DNA of 64,000 nucleotides, from the NCBI RefSeq assembly GCF_014648095.1, contig NZ_BMQL01000002.1, positions 62,001 to 126,000 on the forward strand, written 5' to 3'. Within the stretch, counting starts at the first letter, position 1. Each line of letters starts with the position of its first letter. Source of the stretch: Deinococcus ruber (GTDB lineage: Bacteria > Deinococcota > Deinococci > Deinococcales > Deinococcaceae). The translations under genes and the position numbers were made by a program. The notes below the pieces were generated by a model that saw only the letters and a list, made by a program, of their open reading frames with translations, was not told the DNA's origin and made no database searches. Below, piece by piece: positions 1 to 9,057 of this stretch.

Positions 1-161
1 TGCGCTGCACTCAGGCCAGCGAGCGTGGCAAGCAGACCGTTGTTGCCGCTGCCGTCGGCCTTTGTGCCGTCCAGAAAGGCAGTCCCCTGACCGGGCGTGC
101 CGCCTTCCACTGCTTCTTTCAGAACCTCCAGAAAGCCCTTCAGCCACACCTGATCGCTCAT
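1..161 (-). CDS. Hypothetical protein, N-terminal fragment (possibly DinB-like)
   Basis: Only the first 53 or so codons are in the window; the gene runs off the left edge on the minus strand. The visible N-terminus starts MSDQVWLKGFLEVL and continues into a Gly/Thr-rich stretch containing FLDGTKADGSG. From memory this resembles Deinococcus DinB-superfamily proteins, four-helix-bundle putative metal-dependent enzymes, but no metal-binding histidine is visible in the fragment. The family assignment is a guess. The ATG at 159-161 is the first start in an open frame. Upstream lies the palindromic element at 178-314, which separates it from mqnD. Confidence 0.5.
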   Translation of the reverse strand, partial: MSDQVWLKGFLEVLKEAVEGGTPGQGTAFLDGTKADGSGNNGLLATLAGLSAA

Positions 162-177
162 AGGGGCAGTGTAGATC

Positions 178-314
178 GGCTCTGAGCTATGGGCTATGAG
201 TGGTGGGCAAAGGCGACAGCATCCTTGTGTGCCTGCTGTTGGGGGCTATGAGCAAAGCGAGTCTGTTCTGCTCAAAGCCCATAGCTCAAAGCCCATAGCT
301 CAGAGCCCATAGCC
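178..314. repeat. Palindromic dispersed element, copy 1
   Basis: A 137-bp element has inverted arms built from a 14-bp unit of the form GGGCTNTGAGCTAT. The left arm begins GGCTCTGAGCTATGGGCTAT; the right arm holds three tandem inverted units and ends in CATAGCC one base from the mqnD stop codon (316-318). The same arms recur at 22665-22797 and 51121-51256. It could act as an mRNA 3' hairpin or be a small mobile repeat; it encodes no protein. Confidence 0.75.
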
Positions 315-315
315 T

Positions 316-1155
316 CTAGCCTTCTTCCACGAACAGCGGCAACTCGCTCGCTTCCACCGCGCCCGCCTCCACTGCCCTTCGGTACAGCTCCCTGACCGCC
401 CGCTCTCCTTCCTCGCCCACATCTAGCGAGAATTCGTTGACATATAGATCGATATGCGCCTGCATCACGTCGTCGCTCATTTCCAGCGCGTGCTGACGGA
501 TGTAGGCTTTCGGCTCGTGTGGGTGCTGCCAGGCATACTCCAGGCTGGCCCGCACCGCCGCTTGCAGGGCCTGCTGCATGTCGGTGGGCAGATCGCGGCG
601 CACCAGAATCGCGCCCAGCGGCAGCGGCAGCCCCGTTTCGCCTTCCCACCACGCACCCAGGTCGAGCAGTTTGCTCAGGCCGTGCGTGTGGTACGTAAAG
701 CGCGACTCGTGAATAATCAGGCCCGCGTCCACTTCCCCGCGCTCGACGGCAGGCATGATGGCGTCGTAGCGCATCCGCACGACTCGCACGCCCGGATACA
801 CGATTTTCAGCAGCAGTTCGGCGGTGGTGAGTGCGCCCGGCGAGGCCACCGTTTTGCCGTTCAGGTCGCCCTGTTCGCCCCGCGCCACGATCAGCGGCCC
901 CACGCCCCGGCCCAGCGCTCCGCCGCTTCTCAGGGCCACGTAGTCCTTCATGACCGAGAAATAGGCGCGGTAGGAAATCTTGGTGATCGGCAGCCGCGCA
1001 ACACCGGCCCAGTCGTTGAGCGTCTGCACGTCTTCCAGCAGCTCATGGATCGGCGTCGGCGTGTTCACCTTGCCGTGTGACAGCGCGTAGAAAATAAACG
1101 TATCGTTGGGGCAGAACGAGTAGCCCAGCTCAAGGGGATCGGCAGAAACCGTCAT
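316..1155 (-). CDS. mqnD: 1,4-dihydroxy-6-naphthoate synthase MqnD
   Basis: This enzyme acts in the futalosine pathway of menaquinone synthesis, converting cyclic dehypoxanthine futalosine to 1,4-dihydroxy-6-naphthoate in the cytosol. The 279-aa protein has the MqnA/MqnD periplasmic-binding-like fold. The N-terminus carries the family signature LGYSFCPNDTFIFYAL, and a later segment (VDAGLIIHESRFTY) matches MqnD. The ATG at 1155 is chosen over upstream in-frame starts because homology begins there and a TACCCT box lies 6 bases upstream, giving a leaderless start. It is divergent from the lipoprotein pseudogene at 1228. Its stop abuts a palindromic repeat. No other menaquinone gene is nearby. 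Confidence 0.93.
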   Translation of the reverse strand: MTVSADPLELGYSFCPNDTFIFYALSHGKVNTPTPIHELLEDVQTLNDWAGVARLPITKISYRAYFSVMKDYVALRSGGALGRGVGPLIVARGEQGDLNGKTVASPGALTTAELLLKIVYPGVRVVRMRYDAIMPAVERGEVDAGLIIHESRFTYHTHGLSKLLDLGAWWEGETGLPLPLGAILVRRDLPTDMQQALQAAVRASLEYAWQHPHEPKAYIRQHALEMSDDVMQAHIDLYVNEFSLDVGEEGERAVRELYRRAVEAGAVEASELPLFVEEG

Positions 1156-1167
1156 ACGCTCAGGGTA
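1156..1167 (-). promoter_or_regulatory. Leaderless promoter of mqnD
   Basis: On the minus strand TACCCT is followed by 6 bases and the ATG of mqnD, leaving no space for an SD. The divergent promoter of the 1228 gene lies about 50 bp away. Confidence 0.6.
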
Positions 1168-1215
1168 CGCCCGGCAGGGGAGGGCAACTGCGCCGCAAGC
1201 CAGAAATGAAGTCGA

Positions 1216-1227
1216 TACACTCGAATC
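1216..1227 (+). promoter_or_regulatory. Leaderless promoter of the 1228 lipoprotein pseudogene
   Basis: TACACT is followed by 6 bases and the ATG at 1228. An intact promoter in front of an interrupted gene suggests the interruption is recent, or is a sequencing error. Confidence 0.6.
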
Positions 1228-1725
1228 ATGCGCCCAACCTTCCTCGTTCCGCTGCTGGCCGCGCTTCCGCTCACTTTGGCTGGGTGTGGATACAATCAGC
1301 TCAACGGCTGCCGCTCGTAGTATCAGAGGCCGGATTTTACGGCGCTCCAGCAGAACCTGACCGCCGCTCGCGCCCACTGGAAGGCCGCCAATATTCAGGA
1401 CTACCGGTATGATCTGGCACGGTTCATGAAACCCGGCAGCCTTCCAGCCCTCCGTATCACTGTGAAAGGCAGCAAGGTGGCGGGTGTCGAAGTGCTGACC
1501 TCGGCACCACCCGGTAATCCGACCAGTCTGCCAGGGGAGACTGTGGATGGTCTCTTTGACGAGTTACAGAGTGGCTTTCCAACAACTCCGGGTAAATGCA
1601 CCGGATTGGAATTGAACTTGGATCCAAGCGACGGACACCCTCTGAATGCGTCGTTTGGCACTGAAGAAGAAAGCATTCAGGACGGCGGGGGCGGCTTTTC
1701 CGTCTCCAACTTCACCCGCCTCTAG
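1228..1725 (+). pseudogene. DUF6174-like lipoprotein, interrupted by an in-frame TAG
   Basis: From the ATG at 1228 the frame encodes a lipoprotein signal peptide with a lipobox (LPLTLAGCG), then meets TAG at 1318-1320 after 30 codons. The same frame then stays open for 134 codons to the TAG at 1723-1725. The downstream part (HWKAANIQDYRYDLARF, LRITVKGSKVAGVEV, TVDGLFDELQSG) looks like the DUF6174 domain of secreted lipoproteins, whose function is unknown. One base change would restore a full-length protein of about 165 aa. An ATG at 1426 could give only a truncated, non-exported product. The alternatives are a true pseudogene, a sequencing error, or amber readthrough. Confidence 0.75.
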
Positions 1726-1733
1726 CTTTCCTC

Positions 1734-2912
1734 TTACCCTGCCATCTGCGCGAGTTGCCCCGGCGTGAGTGGCTCGGTCAGCAGCCGCCCGAAGATCTGC
1801 CCCGCGTCGCCTGCCGCCATTGCCGCCCGCACCAGTTCGCCGCCCACGGTGTACGTGTAGATATACGAACGGTAGCTGGGACTCTGGATGAAGCTCAGGC
1901 TCTGGCGGGCGCGTTCCGGCGTGTTCAGGCCGTAGGTCATCAGGTAGTCGAGCACCTCGCTCTCGGGTCTGCCGTCCTGATGCAGCAGCAGCGCCGCGTT
2001 GCCGCTCACGCCGTTCAGCCCTTCCCGCGCTCCGGCAGCGCTCAGAAAAGCGGCGACATCTTCGGGGTCGAGGCCCGCTGCGGCGCTCAGTTCTCCGGTC
2101 AGCCACGTCCGCAGTTCCTGTTCGTCCATCAGCGCCCGCAGCGCATTCACCGCAATGCCCTCGCTCACCACGCACTCGGGCGCATTGATGATCTGAAGGC
2201 TGTGTTCGTACCAACCGCGCTCGCGCACCAGCCGCGCTTCCTTGGTGGCGTGTTCGGTGTGGTGGCCGGGGTAGCCCTCGTGGGCCATCAGGTCGGGCAG
2301 GCCGGGCAGCAGCACCGGAAAATCGGTGTTGATGTCGATGCGGCTCTTCAGGTTGCCCAGCGGCCAGTTGTAGCCGCCCCAGGGCTTATCCTGCACCAGT
2401 TCCAGCGTAAACGACTCGCCTTCCGGCAGACCGAAGCGCTGAGCTGTTCTCGCCCGCAGTTCGCTCAGAATCGGCTGCGCCACCCGCAGAATGTCGCCCT
2501 GCTCCAGTGCGACCCTGCCGCGCAGTCGGTCCTGTCGCTCCAGCAGCGAGCCACTGCCGGGCAGCGCGGCATTCATGGCGTCCAGTGCCGTCTGGAAGGT
2601 GCTTTCGGGCGTTTTCAGCGGCAGAACGTCGTACAGGCCGTGTACTTCCTCGGTGTAATCGAGTGCCTCGCCCGCCAGCAACCGAAGCTTGACCCGCATG
2701 GCCCGCACCTGCACTTCCAGAAACATGCGCCGCACTCCAGAAGATTCGGCGGCGACACTGGCCGCCAGCGCATCGGCCTCGGCGTTCAGGGTGTTCAGCG
2801 AGCGCTGGGTGCGTTCGGCCCACTCGGCGGGGCCGCCGTATCCGTCGATGTATCCCGCCTCGTGGGCGTCGATTCCGTGCGCTAGGCGGATATACCGTTC
2901 AGCGGTCTGCAT
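1734..2912 (-). CDS. DUF885 family protein (putative zinc carboxypeptidase-like)
   Basis: The 392-aa cytosolic protein contains [13 protein letters not shown], matching the HE-(x)-YPGHH motif of DUF885 proteins. These are predicted metallopeptidases related to M32-type enzymes, in which the two histidines and the glutamate would bind and use zinc. No signal peptide is seen. The ATG at 2912 is preferred to the upstream start at 2981 because TACGCT lies 7 bases before it and the upstream residues look non-coding. The substrate is unknown. It is convergent with the pseudogene at 1228, 8 bp from its end. Another gene on the same strand (FUSC) ends 89 bp upstream of its start. Confidence 0.82.
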   Translation of the reverse strand: MQTAERYIRLAHGIDAHEAGYIDGYGGPAEWAERTQRSLNTLNAEADALAASVAAESSGVRRMFLEVQVRAMRVKLRLLAGEALDYTEEVHGLYDVLPLKTPESTFQTALDAMNAALPGSGSLLERQDRLRGRVALEQGDILRVAQPILSELRARTAQRFGLPEGESFTLELVQDKPWGGYNWPLGNLKSRIDINTDFPVLLPGLPDLMAHEGYPGHHTEHATKEARLVRERGWYEHSLQIINAPECVVSEGIAVNALRALMDEQELRTWLTGELSAAAGLDPEDVAAFLSAAGAREGLNGVSGNAALLLHQDGRPESEVLDYLMTYGLNTPERARQSLSFIQSPSYRSYIYTYTVGGELVRAAMAAGDAGQIFGRLLTEPLTPGQLAQMAG

Positions 2913-2925
2913 GCTGCACAGCGTA
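2913..2925 (-). promoter_or_regulatory. Leaderless promoter of the DUF885 gene
   Basis: On the minus strand TACGCT is followed by 7 bases and the ATG at 2912. No SD is visible. Confidence 0.5.
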
Positions 2926-3001
2926 TCGCCTGCCTGCCAAAAAGAGCGTGTGCGTGAAGGCTTGGTGGGCAGGGCTGCCACCCTTTCAGGCGAAATTCGT
3001 C

Positions 3002-5011
3002 TCAGAGAGTGGCCGTTTCATCGGTGGCTGTCGCCCTGCCCACCAAGCTGTCTGTATCGGCCTGGAGCGCCCTGACATCCTGCATGATCTGCTCACGCAG
3101 GGCCGCAGAGTGCTGTGCTGCCTGGGTGCGTGTGCGCCTGTGGGTAGTGTGCAGCGCTTCGGCCTCGGCATGCAGAGTCAGAACCTGGGCAGCATTGGCG
3201 TGCAGCCGCGACAGCAGGGCAAACAGCACGCGGCGCTGCTCGGCTCGCCTGCGTCCCGGTTCCAGCGCCGCCGCCTGAAGGGTGCCCTCGGCCTGAAGCC
3301 GCAGCGCCCGTGCATGTCTGCCAGCCCGGTCCGCTTCCAGCAGGGTGCGCGGAAAGGTTTCGGGCGTCGCCTGCACGAGCGCGTCCACGGCTCCGGCGTA
3401 GCTGGCCTGCGCCTGCACCGCGTCCTGCAAGGTCTTCCACACGCTGCCCGATTGCCAGCTCGGCCACAGCAGCGACACGCCCAGCGCCGTCAGGCCGCCC
3501 AGCAGCGTGGCGACGATCCGCAGTAGGCCCACCTGTTCCTCGGCCAGCCCCGACGCTGCCACCGAACACACCACATACACGGTAATGGCCGCCGAAAACA
3601 CCGCGTAATTGGTCAGAAACAGTGCGTAGACCAGAAACGCCGCGCCCAGCGACAGCCCGCTCAGCACTGCCGCCGACGGATGAACCAGCAGCACCAGCAG
3701 CGTGGCGAGCAGCACCCCGCCCAGCGTGCCGGTCAGCCGCGCCAGCCCGCGTGTCAGAGTGGCCGCGTAGTCCTGCCGCAGCAGCACTGCCACCGTCAGC
3801 GGCAGCCAGTAGCCGTGCTGGATGTTCAGCAGGCGGTACAGCAGGGTGGACAGGCCCAGCGCCAGCCCGTAGCGCAGCGCGTGCCGTAGCACCAGCGGGC
3901 CGAGCGGCAGCCGCAACACACGGCTCCACCACCCCTGCCGAGTCTGAGGCTGCTCGGTCGGGGCCGCAGGATTCTGGGCGGGTATCGGCTGCTCGGGGCG
4001 GGCGCGCGCGGGCGCGTTCAGGGTGGCATAGACGAGTTCGGCCCAGTGGCGGTACCTCTGAGACGGCAGAGAAGTCGTCGAGCCGGGCAGGACGTCCAGC
4101 GCCGCCCGCAGCGCTTCCAGATCGGCAGGTGCGTTGTGTCCGTGCCGGATGTCGTCCATGCTCTGCCGCAGGGTGCGGGCCAGCGCGTCGGCGTAGGTCT
4201 GGGCCTGCACGCGCTCGGGTTCACCCACCTGACGAAATTCGGCGTCTGCCACTGCCAGTCCGGTGATGGCTCCGCGCAGCGCCTCGGCCCGGTGCAGGCG
4301 CTGGCGCAGCTCGGCGTGTTCGGTGCGCCAGCGGTAGGTGTTCGCTTCATCCAGCAGCGCCCACGCCGTCTGAAGAGGCAGTGCGTCGGGCAGCAGATGA
4401 TCGGGGCTGGTCGGCAGCTGCTCGGTGAAGCGGGCCAGCGAGCGGTAAACGCTGGCGACCACCCGGCGTTCCGGCCAGCGCGGAGCCAGCGGCCACACGG
4501 CGGCCAGCAGCAGCGTTTGCAGCAGTCCGCCCAGCAGCACCAGCGCCCCCGAAGGCAGCGCCTGAGACAGCGGCAGGTGCAGCCCGGTCAGCACGATCAG
4601 CACCGTCACGGCCTGAAGGCTGATCGTGGTGGCGGCTGGCCCCGACGCGCCATAGATCGCCAGCAGCACGCCCGCCACCAGTACGGCCAGAGCGCCCAGC
4701 CAGCTGTTCTGGCCCACCAGCACGCCCAGCACCGTCACGGCGGCGGTCACGGTGGTGGTGGTCAGCATCAGGCGCAGCCGGGCGCGGGTCACGCCGCTGT
4801 ACGACGCCAGCCCGGTATTCAGCGCTCCGGTGGCGGCCAGCACGCCCCACGAGGGGTGGCCCAGCAGCACCGCGATCAGCAGCGGCAACGCCAGGCCCAG
4901 GGTGCAGCGCAGCGCCTCCACCGGACGCCACTGGCTGCGGTCGAATCGGAAGGCATTCTGCACGAGCAGGCGTCGGCGCACGCCTTCATTCTGGGGCAGC
5001 AGGCGGGGCAT
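3002..5011 (-). CDS. FUSC family membrane protein (aromatic-acid exporter-like)
   Basis: The 669-aa protein has two sets of hydrophobic segments, at about residues 35-175 and 375-500, each followed by a long soluble Ala/Arg/Leu-rich helical region. This duplicated plan is that of FUSC/AaeB/YccS-type inner-membrane proteins, proposed to export aromatic carboxylic acids. A typical motif is the second block around [17 protein letters not shown], matching the 'YW..LT......' signature. The ATG at 5011 faces the ATP-grasp gene with 19 bp between. The exported substrate cannot be read from sequence. Confidence 0.85.
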   Translation of the reverse strand: MPRLLPQNEGVRRRLLVQNAFRFDRSQWRPVEALRCTLGLALPLLIAVLLGHPSWGVLAATGALNTGLASYSGVTRARLRLMLTTTTVTAAVTVLGVLVGQNSWLGALAVLVAGVLLAIYGASGPAATTISLQAVTVLIVLTGLHLPLSQALPSGALVLLGGLLQTLLLAAVWPLAPRWPERRVVASVYRSLARFTEQLPTSPDHLLPDALPLQTAWALLDEANTYRWRTEHAELRQRLHRAEALRGAITGLAVADAEFRQVGEPERVQAQTYADALARTLRQSMDDIRHGHNAPADLEALRAALDVLPGSTTSLPSQRYRHWAELVYATLNAPARARPEQPIPAQNPAAPTEQPQTRQGWWSRVLRLPLGPLVLRHALRYGLALGLSTLLYRLLNIQHGYWLPLTVAVLLRQDYAATLTRGLARLTGTLGGVLLATLLVLLVHPSAAVLSGLSLGAAFLVYALFLTNYAVFSAAITVYVVCSVAASGLAEEQVGLLRIVATLLGGLTALGVSLLWPSWQSGSVWKTLQDAVQAQASYAGAVDALVQATPETFPRTLLEADRAGRHARALRLQAEGTLQAAALEPGRRRAEQRRVLFALLSRLHANAAQVLTLHAEAEALHTTHRRTRTQAAQHSAALREQIMQDVRALQADTDSLVGRATATDETATL

Positions 5012-5030
5012 CCGTGCCTATACTCGCCTC
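5012..5030. promoter_or_regulatory. Two overlapping divergent leaderless promoters in 19 bp
   Basis: The whole intergenic space between the FUSC start (minus, 5011) and the ATP-grasp start (plus, 5031) is 19 bp. On the plus strand TATACT (5019-5024) is 6 bases before ATG. On the minus strand TATAGG overlaps the same bases and is 5 bases before ATG. Only one polymerase could bind at a time. Confidence 0.6.
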
Positions 5031-5948
5031 ATGTTCCTGTACCCTGCCGAGCCGTTTTCCCAGCGCGTGCCCGACGAAGCCTATGCCCAGGAACACGCCC
5101 TCGCTGAGCAGATGGAGCAGCCCGCAGCCCTGATCGACATCGAGGCGCTGTTAGACGGGCAGCTTTCGCGGGCGCTGCGCTGGGTGCCGCCCTCGCCAGA
5201 CTCACACTCAGCCATCTACCGGGGCTGGATGCTGCGTCCCGAGGTCTACGAGGCGCTGTACGTGGCGCTTCAGCAGCGCAACTGGCACCTGTTGAACACC
5301 CCGGCTCAGTATCGGCATACCCACCACTTGCCCGACTCGTTTCCCGCGATTGCCGACCATTCACCGCGTACCGTCTGGCTGCCCGCCAGCAGCCCTGCCG
5401 AATTGGACTGGAACGCCGTTCAGAGCGCACTGAGCAGCTTCGGCCCTGGTGGGGTCATCGTCAAGGATTACGTCAAATCGCGCAAGCACGAGTGGCACGA
5501 GGCGTGTTTCATCCCCGATGCCGCCGATTCGGCCCACGCCACGCAGGTGATTCAGACCTTTCTGACGCGCCAGGGCAACGAATTTCAGGGCGGGCTGGTG
5601 CTGCGGGCGTTCGAGGAGTTTGCCGCTCTCACCGAGCATTCCAGAAGCGGCATGCCGCTGACCCGCGAATACCGTCTGTTCTTTCTGGACGGCACCATCA
5701 TCAGCGCCGATGCGTACTGGGAGGAGGGCGAGTATCCGGCAGAAGCGCTGCCGCTTGCCTCGTTCTGGGCCACCGGGAAGCGCGTTCACAGCCGCTTTTT
5801 CACGATGGACGTGGCACAGCGACAAGACGGCGTGTGGCGCGTCGTGGAACTCGGAGATGGGCAGGTGGCCGGGCTGCCGGAGCGCATGGACAGGAGCAGG
5901 CTGTACGCGGCACTTTCTTCAGTTCTTCCTAAGCCTGCTCATGGTTGA
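5031..5948 (+). CDS. ATP-grasp domain protein
   Basis: The 305-aa protein shows ATP-grasp features in its C-terminal half: lysine-containing strands (GGVIVKDYVKSRKHEW), LVLRAFEEF, the REYRLFFLDG strand, and a terminal metal-binding-like strand VVELGDGQVAGLPE. ATP-grasp enzymes join a carboxylate to an amine or thiol through an acyl-phosphate; the substrate here is unknown. It resembles the DUF4343 type found in various bacteria. The ATG at 5031 is set by the TATACT box 6 bases upstream. It is divergent from FUSC and is followed after 28 bp by rarA. Confidence 0.75.
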   Translation: MFLYPAEPFSQRVPDEAYAQEHALAEQMEQPAALIDIEALLDGQLSRALRWVPPSPDSHSAIYRGWMLRPEVYEALYVALQQRNWHLLNTPAQYRHTHHLPDSFPAIADHSPRTVWLPASSPAELDWNAVQSALSSFGPGGVIVKDYVKSRKHEWHEACFIPDAADSAHATQVIQTFLTRQGNEFQGGLVLRAFEEFAALTEHSRSGMPLTREYRLFFLDGTIISADAYWEEGEYPAEALPLASFWATGKRVHSRFFTMDVAQRQDGVWRVVELGDGQVAGLPERMDRSRLYAALSSVLPKPAHG

Positions 5949-5964
5949 AGGCGGGAAGGCCCGC

Positions 5965-5976
5965 TAGCATCTCCTC
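5965..5976 (+). promoter_or_regulatory. Leaderless promoter of rarA
   Basis: TAGCAT is followed by 6 bases and the ATG of rarA. Confidence 0.55.
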
Positions 5977-7278
5977 ATGACGCTGTTCGATCCGCCCGCG
6001 CCCCTTGCCGAAAGGCTGCGCCCGCGCACCATCGCGGAGGTGGTGGGTCAGACGCACCTGCTGGGGCCGGGCAAACCGCTGACGCGGGTGCTGGCGTCGG
6101 GGCGGCTGGGGAGCCTGATTCTGTGGGGGCCGCCGGGCGTGGGCAAGACGACCCTGGCGCGGTTGCTGGCTGCCGAGGTGGGAGCGCATTTTATCGCGCT
6201 GAGTGCGGTGTCGGCGGGTGTGAAGGATATCCGCGAGGCCGTGACCGAGGCCGAGCGTCTGCGGGGCCGGGGCACGCGCACCATGCTGTTTCTCGACGAG
6301 ATTCACCGCTTCAACAAGGCCCAGCAGGACGCGCTGCTGCCGCACGTCGAATCGGGCCTGCTGACGCTGGTGGGCGCGACCACCGAGAATCCCAGCTTCG
6401 AGGTCAATCCGGCGCTCAGAAGCCGCGCCCGCACGCTGGTGCTCGAAGCTCTGACGCCTGCCGATCTGCTGGCGCTGCTGCACCGCGCCCTGAATGACGA
6501 ACGCGGGTTGCCGGGGGTGCAGGCCCAGCCAGAAGCACTGGAGCTGCTGGCCCGGATTGCCGACGGAGACGCCCGCCGCGCCCTGAGTACGCTGGAAGTG
6601 GCGTCTACGCTGGCCGATCCGGTTACGCCGGACGCCGTCACCGAGGCGTTCGGGCGGCATCTGCCCAGCATGGACAAGGGCGGTGAAGACTTTTACAACC
6701 TGATTTCGGCGCTGCATAAATCGGTGCGCGGCTCTCACCCCGACGCCGCGTTGTACTGGCTGGCCCGCATGGTCGCGGGCGGGGCCGACCCGCTGTATGT
6801 GGCCCGCAGAGTGGTTCGCATGGCCTCGGAAGATATCGGGCTGGCCGACCCTCAGGCGCTGCGGCTGTGTCTGGCAGCCAAAGACGCGGTGGAATTTCTG
6901 GGCAGCCCCGAAGGTGATCTGAGTCTGGCGCAGGCGGTGGTGTATCTGGCGCTGGCTCCCAAAAGCAACAGCGTGTATACCGCCTGGAAAGCCGCGCTGT
7001 CGGCAGTGGACGGCGAACAGTTGGCGGTTCCGGCGCACCTCAGGAACGCGCCCACCGCCCTGATGCGCTCGCAGGGGTACGGGCAGGGCTACGCGTACTA
7101 TTTCGACGATCCCGAGGGCAGCTTCACGCAGCGCTATCTACCGGAGGGAGCCGATCTGCACCTGTATAGACCGCAGCGGGAAGGCTGGGAAGGCCGCGCC
7201 TCCGAGCGCTGGCGCAAGCTGATGGCCCTGCACGGCGGCGACGTACCAGCGGCTGCCGAGCAGCTGACGGAAAATTAA
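5977..7278 (+). CDS. rarA: Replication-associated recombination protein A (RarA/MgsA)
   Basis: RarA is a AAA+ ATPase related to clamp loaders and RuvB that acts at stalled replication forks. The 433-aa protein has Walker A (GPPGVGKT, residues 51-58), Walker B (FLDEIH, about 105-110, followed by RFNKAQQD), sensor 1 ([12 protein letters not shown]) and the C-terminal MgsA tetramerisation region ([13 protein letters not shown] near the end). The length is normal for the family. Damage tolerance is a reasonable role in a radiation-resistant genus, but that is inference. It starts leaderless and is followed by glmM after 43 bp with its own promoter. Confidence 0.95.
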   Translation: MTLFDPPAPLAERLRPRTIAEVVGQTHLLGPGKPLTRVLASGRLGSLILWGPPGVGKTTLARLLAAEVGAHFIALSAVSAGVKDIREAVTEAERLRGRGTRTMLFLDEIHRFNKAQQDALLPHVESGLLTLVGATTENPSFEVNPALRSRARTLVLEALTPADLLALLHRALNDERGLPGVQAQPEALELLARIADGDARRALSTLEVASTLADPVTPDAVTEAFGRHLPSMDKGGEDFYNLISALHKSVRGSHPDAALYWLARMVAGGADPLYVARRVVRMASEDIGLADPQALRLCLAAKDAVEFLGSPEGDLSLAQAVVYLALAPKSNSVYTAWKAALSAVDGEQLAVPAHLRNAPTALMRSQGYGQGYAYYFDDPEGSFTQRYLPEGADLHLYRPQREGWEGRASERWRKLMALHGGDVPAAAEQLTEN

Positions 7279-7309
7279 AGAATCGTAAGATTTGCCAAAG
7301 TTCGCCTGA

Positions 7310-7321
7310 TACCATACTGAA
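7310..7321 (+). promoter_or_regulatory. Leaderless promoter of glmM
   Basis: TACCAT is followed by 6 bases and the ATG at 7322. Confidence 0.5.
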
Positions 7322-8662
7322 ATGACCACAGTTCAAGTTCCAGAGCGCACGTATTTCGGCACCGACGGCGTGCGAAGTGTGGCGGGTGAGTTTCCGCTGA
7401 CCGCCGAGTGGGTGATGCGGCTGGGTGCCGCCGCCGCCGAGGTGCTCAAGGCACAGAAGCAGTCGGGCCGCACCAGCGTGGTGATCGGCAAAGATACCCG
7501 GCAGTCGGGCGACATGCTGGAAGCGGCGCTGGCAGCGGGCCTGACCAGCCGGGGCGTGCATGTGGTGCATCTGGGCGTGCTGCCCACCCCCGGCGTCAGC
7601 TTCCTGACCCGGCATCTGGGAGCCGACGCGGGCGTGGTCATCAGCGCGTCTCACAATCCCTATCAGGACAACGGCATCAAGTTCTTCGGGGCGGGCGGCA
7701 GCAAGATCAGCGACGAGCTGGAAGCCAGCATCGAGGCCATGCTGGGCAACGTGGCCGATCTTCCGGCCATCAGCGGCACCACCCTGGGTGAAGTCACCAA
7801 TTACACCGAGGCCGAGCGCCTGTACGCCGCGTATCTGGGCACCCACGCCCCCGACCTGACGGGCCTGAGAATCGCGATGGACTGTGCCAACGGCGCGGCC
7901 TACCGCATCGGGCCGAAGGTGTATCAGGCGGCGGGCGCAGACCTGTTCGCCATCTACACCACCCCCGACGGGCGCAACATCAACCGAGACTGCGGCAGCA
8001 CCCACCTGGGCAATCTGGCCCGCATCGTGCGCGAGGGCGGCTACGATCTGGGTGTGGCCTTCGACGGCGACGCCGACCGCGCCCTGTTCGTCGATTCGCG
8101 GGGCAACGTGGTACACGGCGACCATATCCTGCTGCTGAATGCGCGGGCACGCCGCGAAAGCACGGTGGTCGCCACCATCATGAGCAACATGGCGCTGGAA
8201 GTGAAATTGCAGGATGCAGGCGTGCACCTGACGCGGGCAGCAGTAGGCGACCGCTACGTGTACGAGCAGCTTCAGGCGGGCAACTTCAAGCTGGGCGGCG
8301 AGCAGAGCGGGCACATCCTGTTTCTCGACCTGTCGCCCACCGGAGACGGCGTGCTGACCTCGCTGCTGACGCTGGCCGCCATGAAAGAGCAGGGCACCAC
8401 CCTCGACGCGCTGTACGACGACCTGACGATGTTTCCGCAGACGCTGGTGAACGTGCGCGTAACAGACAAGGTGGCGGCGGTCAGGAATGCGGCGGTGCAG
8501 GCGGCGGTCAAGGCTGCCGAAGTCCGGCTGGACGGACGCGGGCGCGTGAATCTGCGGCCCAGTGGCACCGAACAGCTCGTGCGCGTGATGGTCGAAGGCC
8601 CCGATGAAGCGGAAATTCACGCCATCGCCGCCGAGATCGCCGAACTGGTGCGGCAGGCGTAA
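7322..8662 (+). CDS. glmM: Phosphoglucosamine mutase GlmM
   Basis: GlmM converts glucosamine-6-phosphate to glucosamine-1-phosphate, feeding UDP-GlcNAc and peptidoglycan synthesis. The 446-aa protein has the phosphoserine loop [14 protein letters not shown] with the catalytic serine at about residue 110. It also has the Mg-binding loop AFDGDADR near 245, the substrate-specificity loop GEQSGH, and the phosphate-binding loop [15 protein letters not shown] near the C-terminus. All key residues are present and the length is standard. RbfA follows. Confidence 0.96.
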   Translation: MTTVQVPERTYFGTDGVRSVAGEFPLTAEWVMRLGAAAAEVLKAQKQSGRTSVVIGKDTRQSGDMLEAALAAGLTSRGVHVVHLGVLPTPGVSFLTRHLGADAGVVISASHNPYQDNGIKFFGAGGSKISDELEASIEAMLGNVADLPAISGTTLGEVTNYTEAERLYAAYLGTHAPDLTGLRIAMDCANGAAYRIGPKVYQAAGADLFAIYTTPDGRNINRDCGSTHLGNLARIVREGGYDLGVAFDGDADRALFVDSRGNVVHGDHILLLNARARRESTVVATIMSNMALEVKLQDAGVHLTRAAVGDRYVYEQLQAGNFKLGGEQSGHILFLDLSPTGDGVLTSLLTLAAMKEQGTTLDALYDDLTMFPQTLVNVRVTDKVAAVRNAAVQAAVKAAEVRLDGRGRVNLRPSGTEQLVRVMVEGPDEAEIHAIAAEIAELVRQA

Positions 8663-8710
8663 AGGCCGTCGCGCTAACGGGGTTGCCCACTGGCTCACGG
8701 CCTCATGTGC

Positions 8711-8722
8711 AACACTGGGCCG
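8711..8722 (+). promoter_or_regulatory. Candidate leaderless promoter of the mini-ORF before rbfA
   Basis: AACACT (one mismatch from TACACT) is followed by exactly 6 bases and the ATG of an 11-codon ORF. The spacing matches the leaderless starts elsewhere in the window. Confidence 0.35.
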
Positions 8723-8758
8723 ATGAAACGAGCGGGTCAATTCCAGGTGAACTCTTGA
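8723..8758 (+). CDS. Candidate leaderless mini-ORF coupled to rbfA
   Basis: The ATG at 8723 opens an 11-codon frame ([11 protein letters not shown]) ending in TGA at 8756-8758, which overlaps the proposed TTG start of rbfA as TTGA. It is out of frame with rbfA. The product is probably irrelevant; the translation itself may bring ribosomes to the weak TTG start. This is an inference from layout, with parallels at 15431, 29798 and 57962. Confidence 0.35.
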   Translation: MKRAGQFQVNS

Positions 8759-9057
8759 AACCGCGTCAGGTAGAAGTGGCCCTGACGCGGCTGCTGTCGT
8801 CGGCTATCGGTGAACTGTCCGATCCGCGCATTCCGCTGATCTATACCATCGAGCGCGTGAGCGTGACGCCCGATTACGGCCTGGCGCGAGTATATGTTTC
8901 GGCCATCGGTGAGGTCGGGCCACTGATCGACGCGCTCAACCATGCGCGGGGCCGTCTTCAGCATGAAACGGGGCAGATCTTGAAGCTGCGCCGCACGCCC
9001 ACGCTGGAATTCTATGCGGCGGGCGCGTCGCCCTTCGAGCGGCTGGAGCAGTCATGA
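8755..9057 (+). CDS. rbfA: Ribosome-binding factor A (RbfA)
   Basis: RbfA is a KH-fold protein that assists 30S maturation. The protein (100 aa from TTG 8755) shows the family pattern: [17 protein letters not shown], then LSDPRIPL, then [14 protein letters not shown], and the C-terminal [11 protein letters not shown]. No ATG exists in this frame near the N-terminus. The candidate starts are TTG 8755 (AGGTGA 4 bases upstream, overlapping a mini-ORF stop), GTG 8707 and TTG 8683. Homology starts at LKPRQVEV, favouring 8755. The stop overlaps the next gene's ATG (ATGA). Confidence 0.85.
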   Translation: MKPRQVEVALTRLLSSAIGELSDPRIPLIYTIERVSVTPDYGLARVYVSAIGEVGPLIDALNHARGRLQHETGQILKLRRTPTLEFYAAGASPFERLEQS

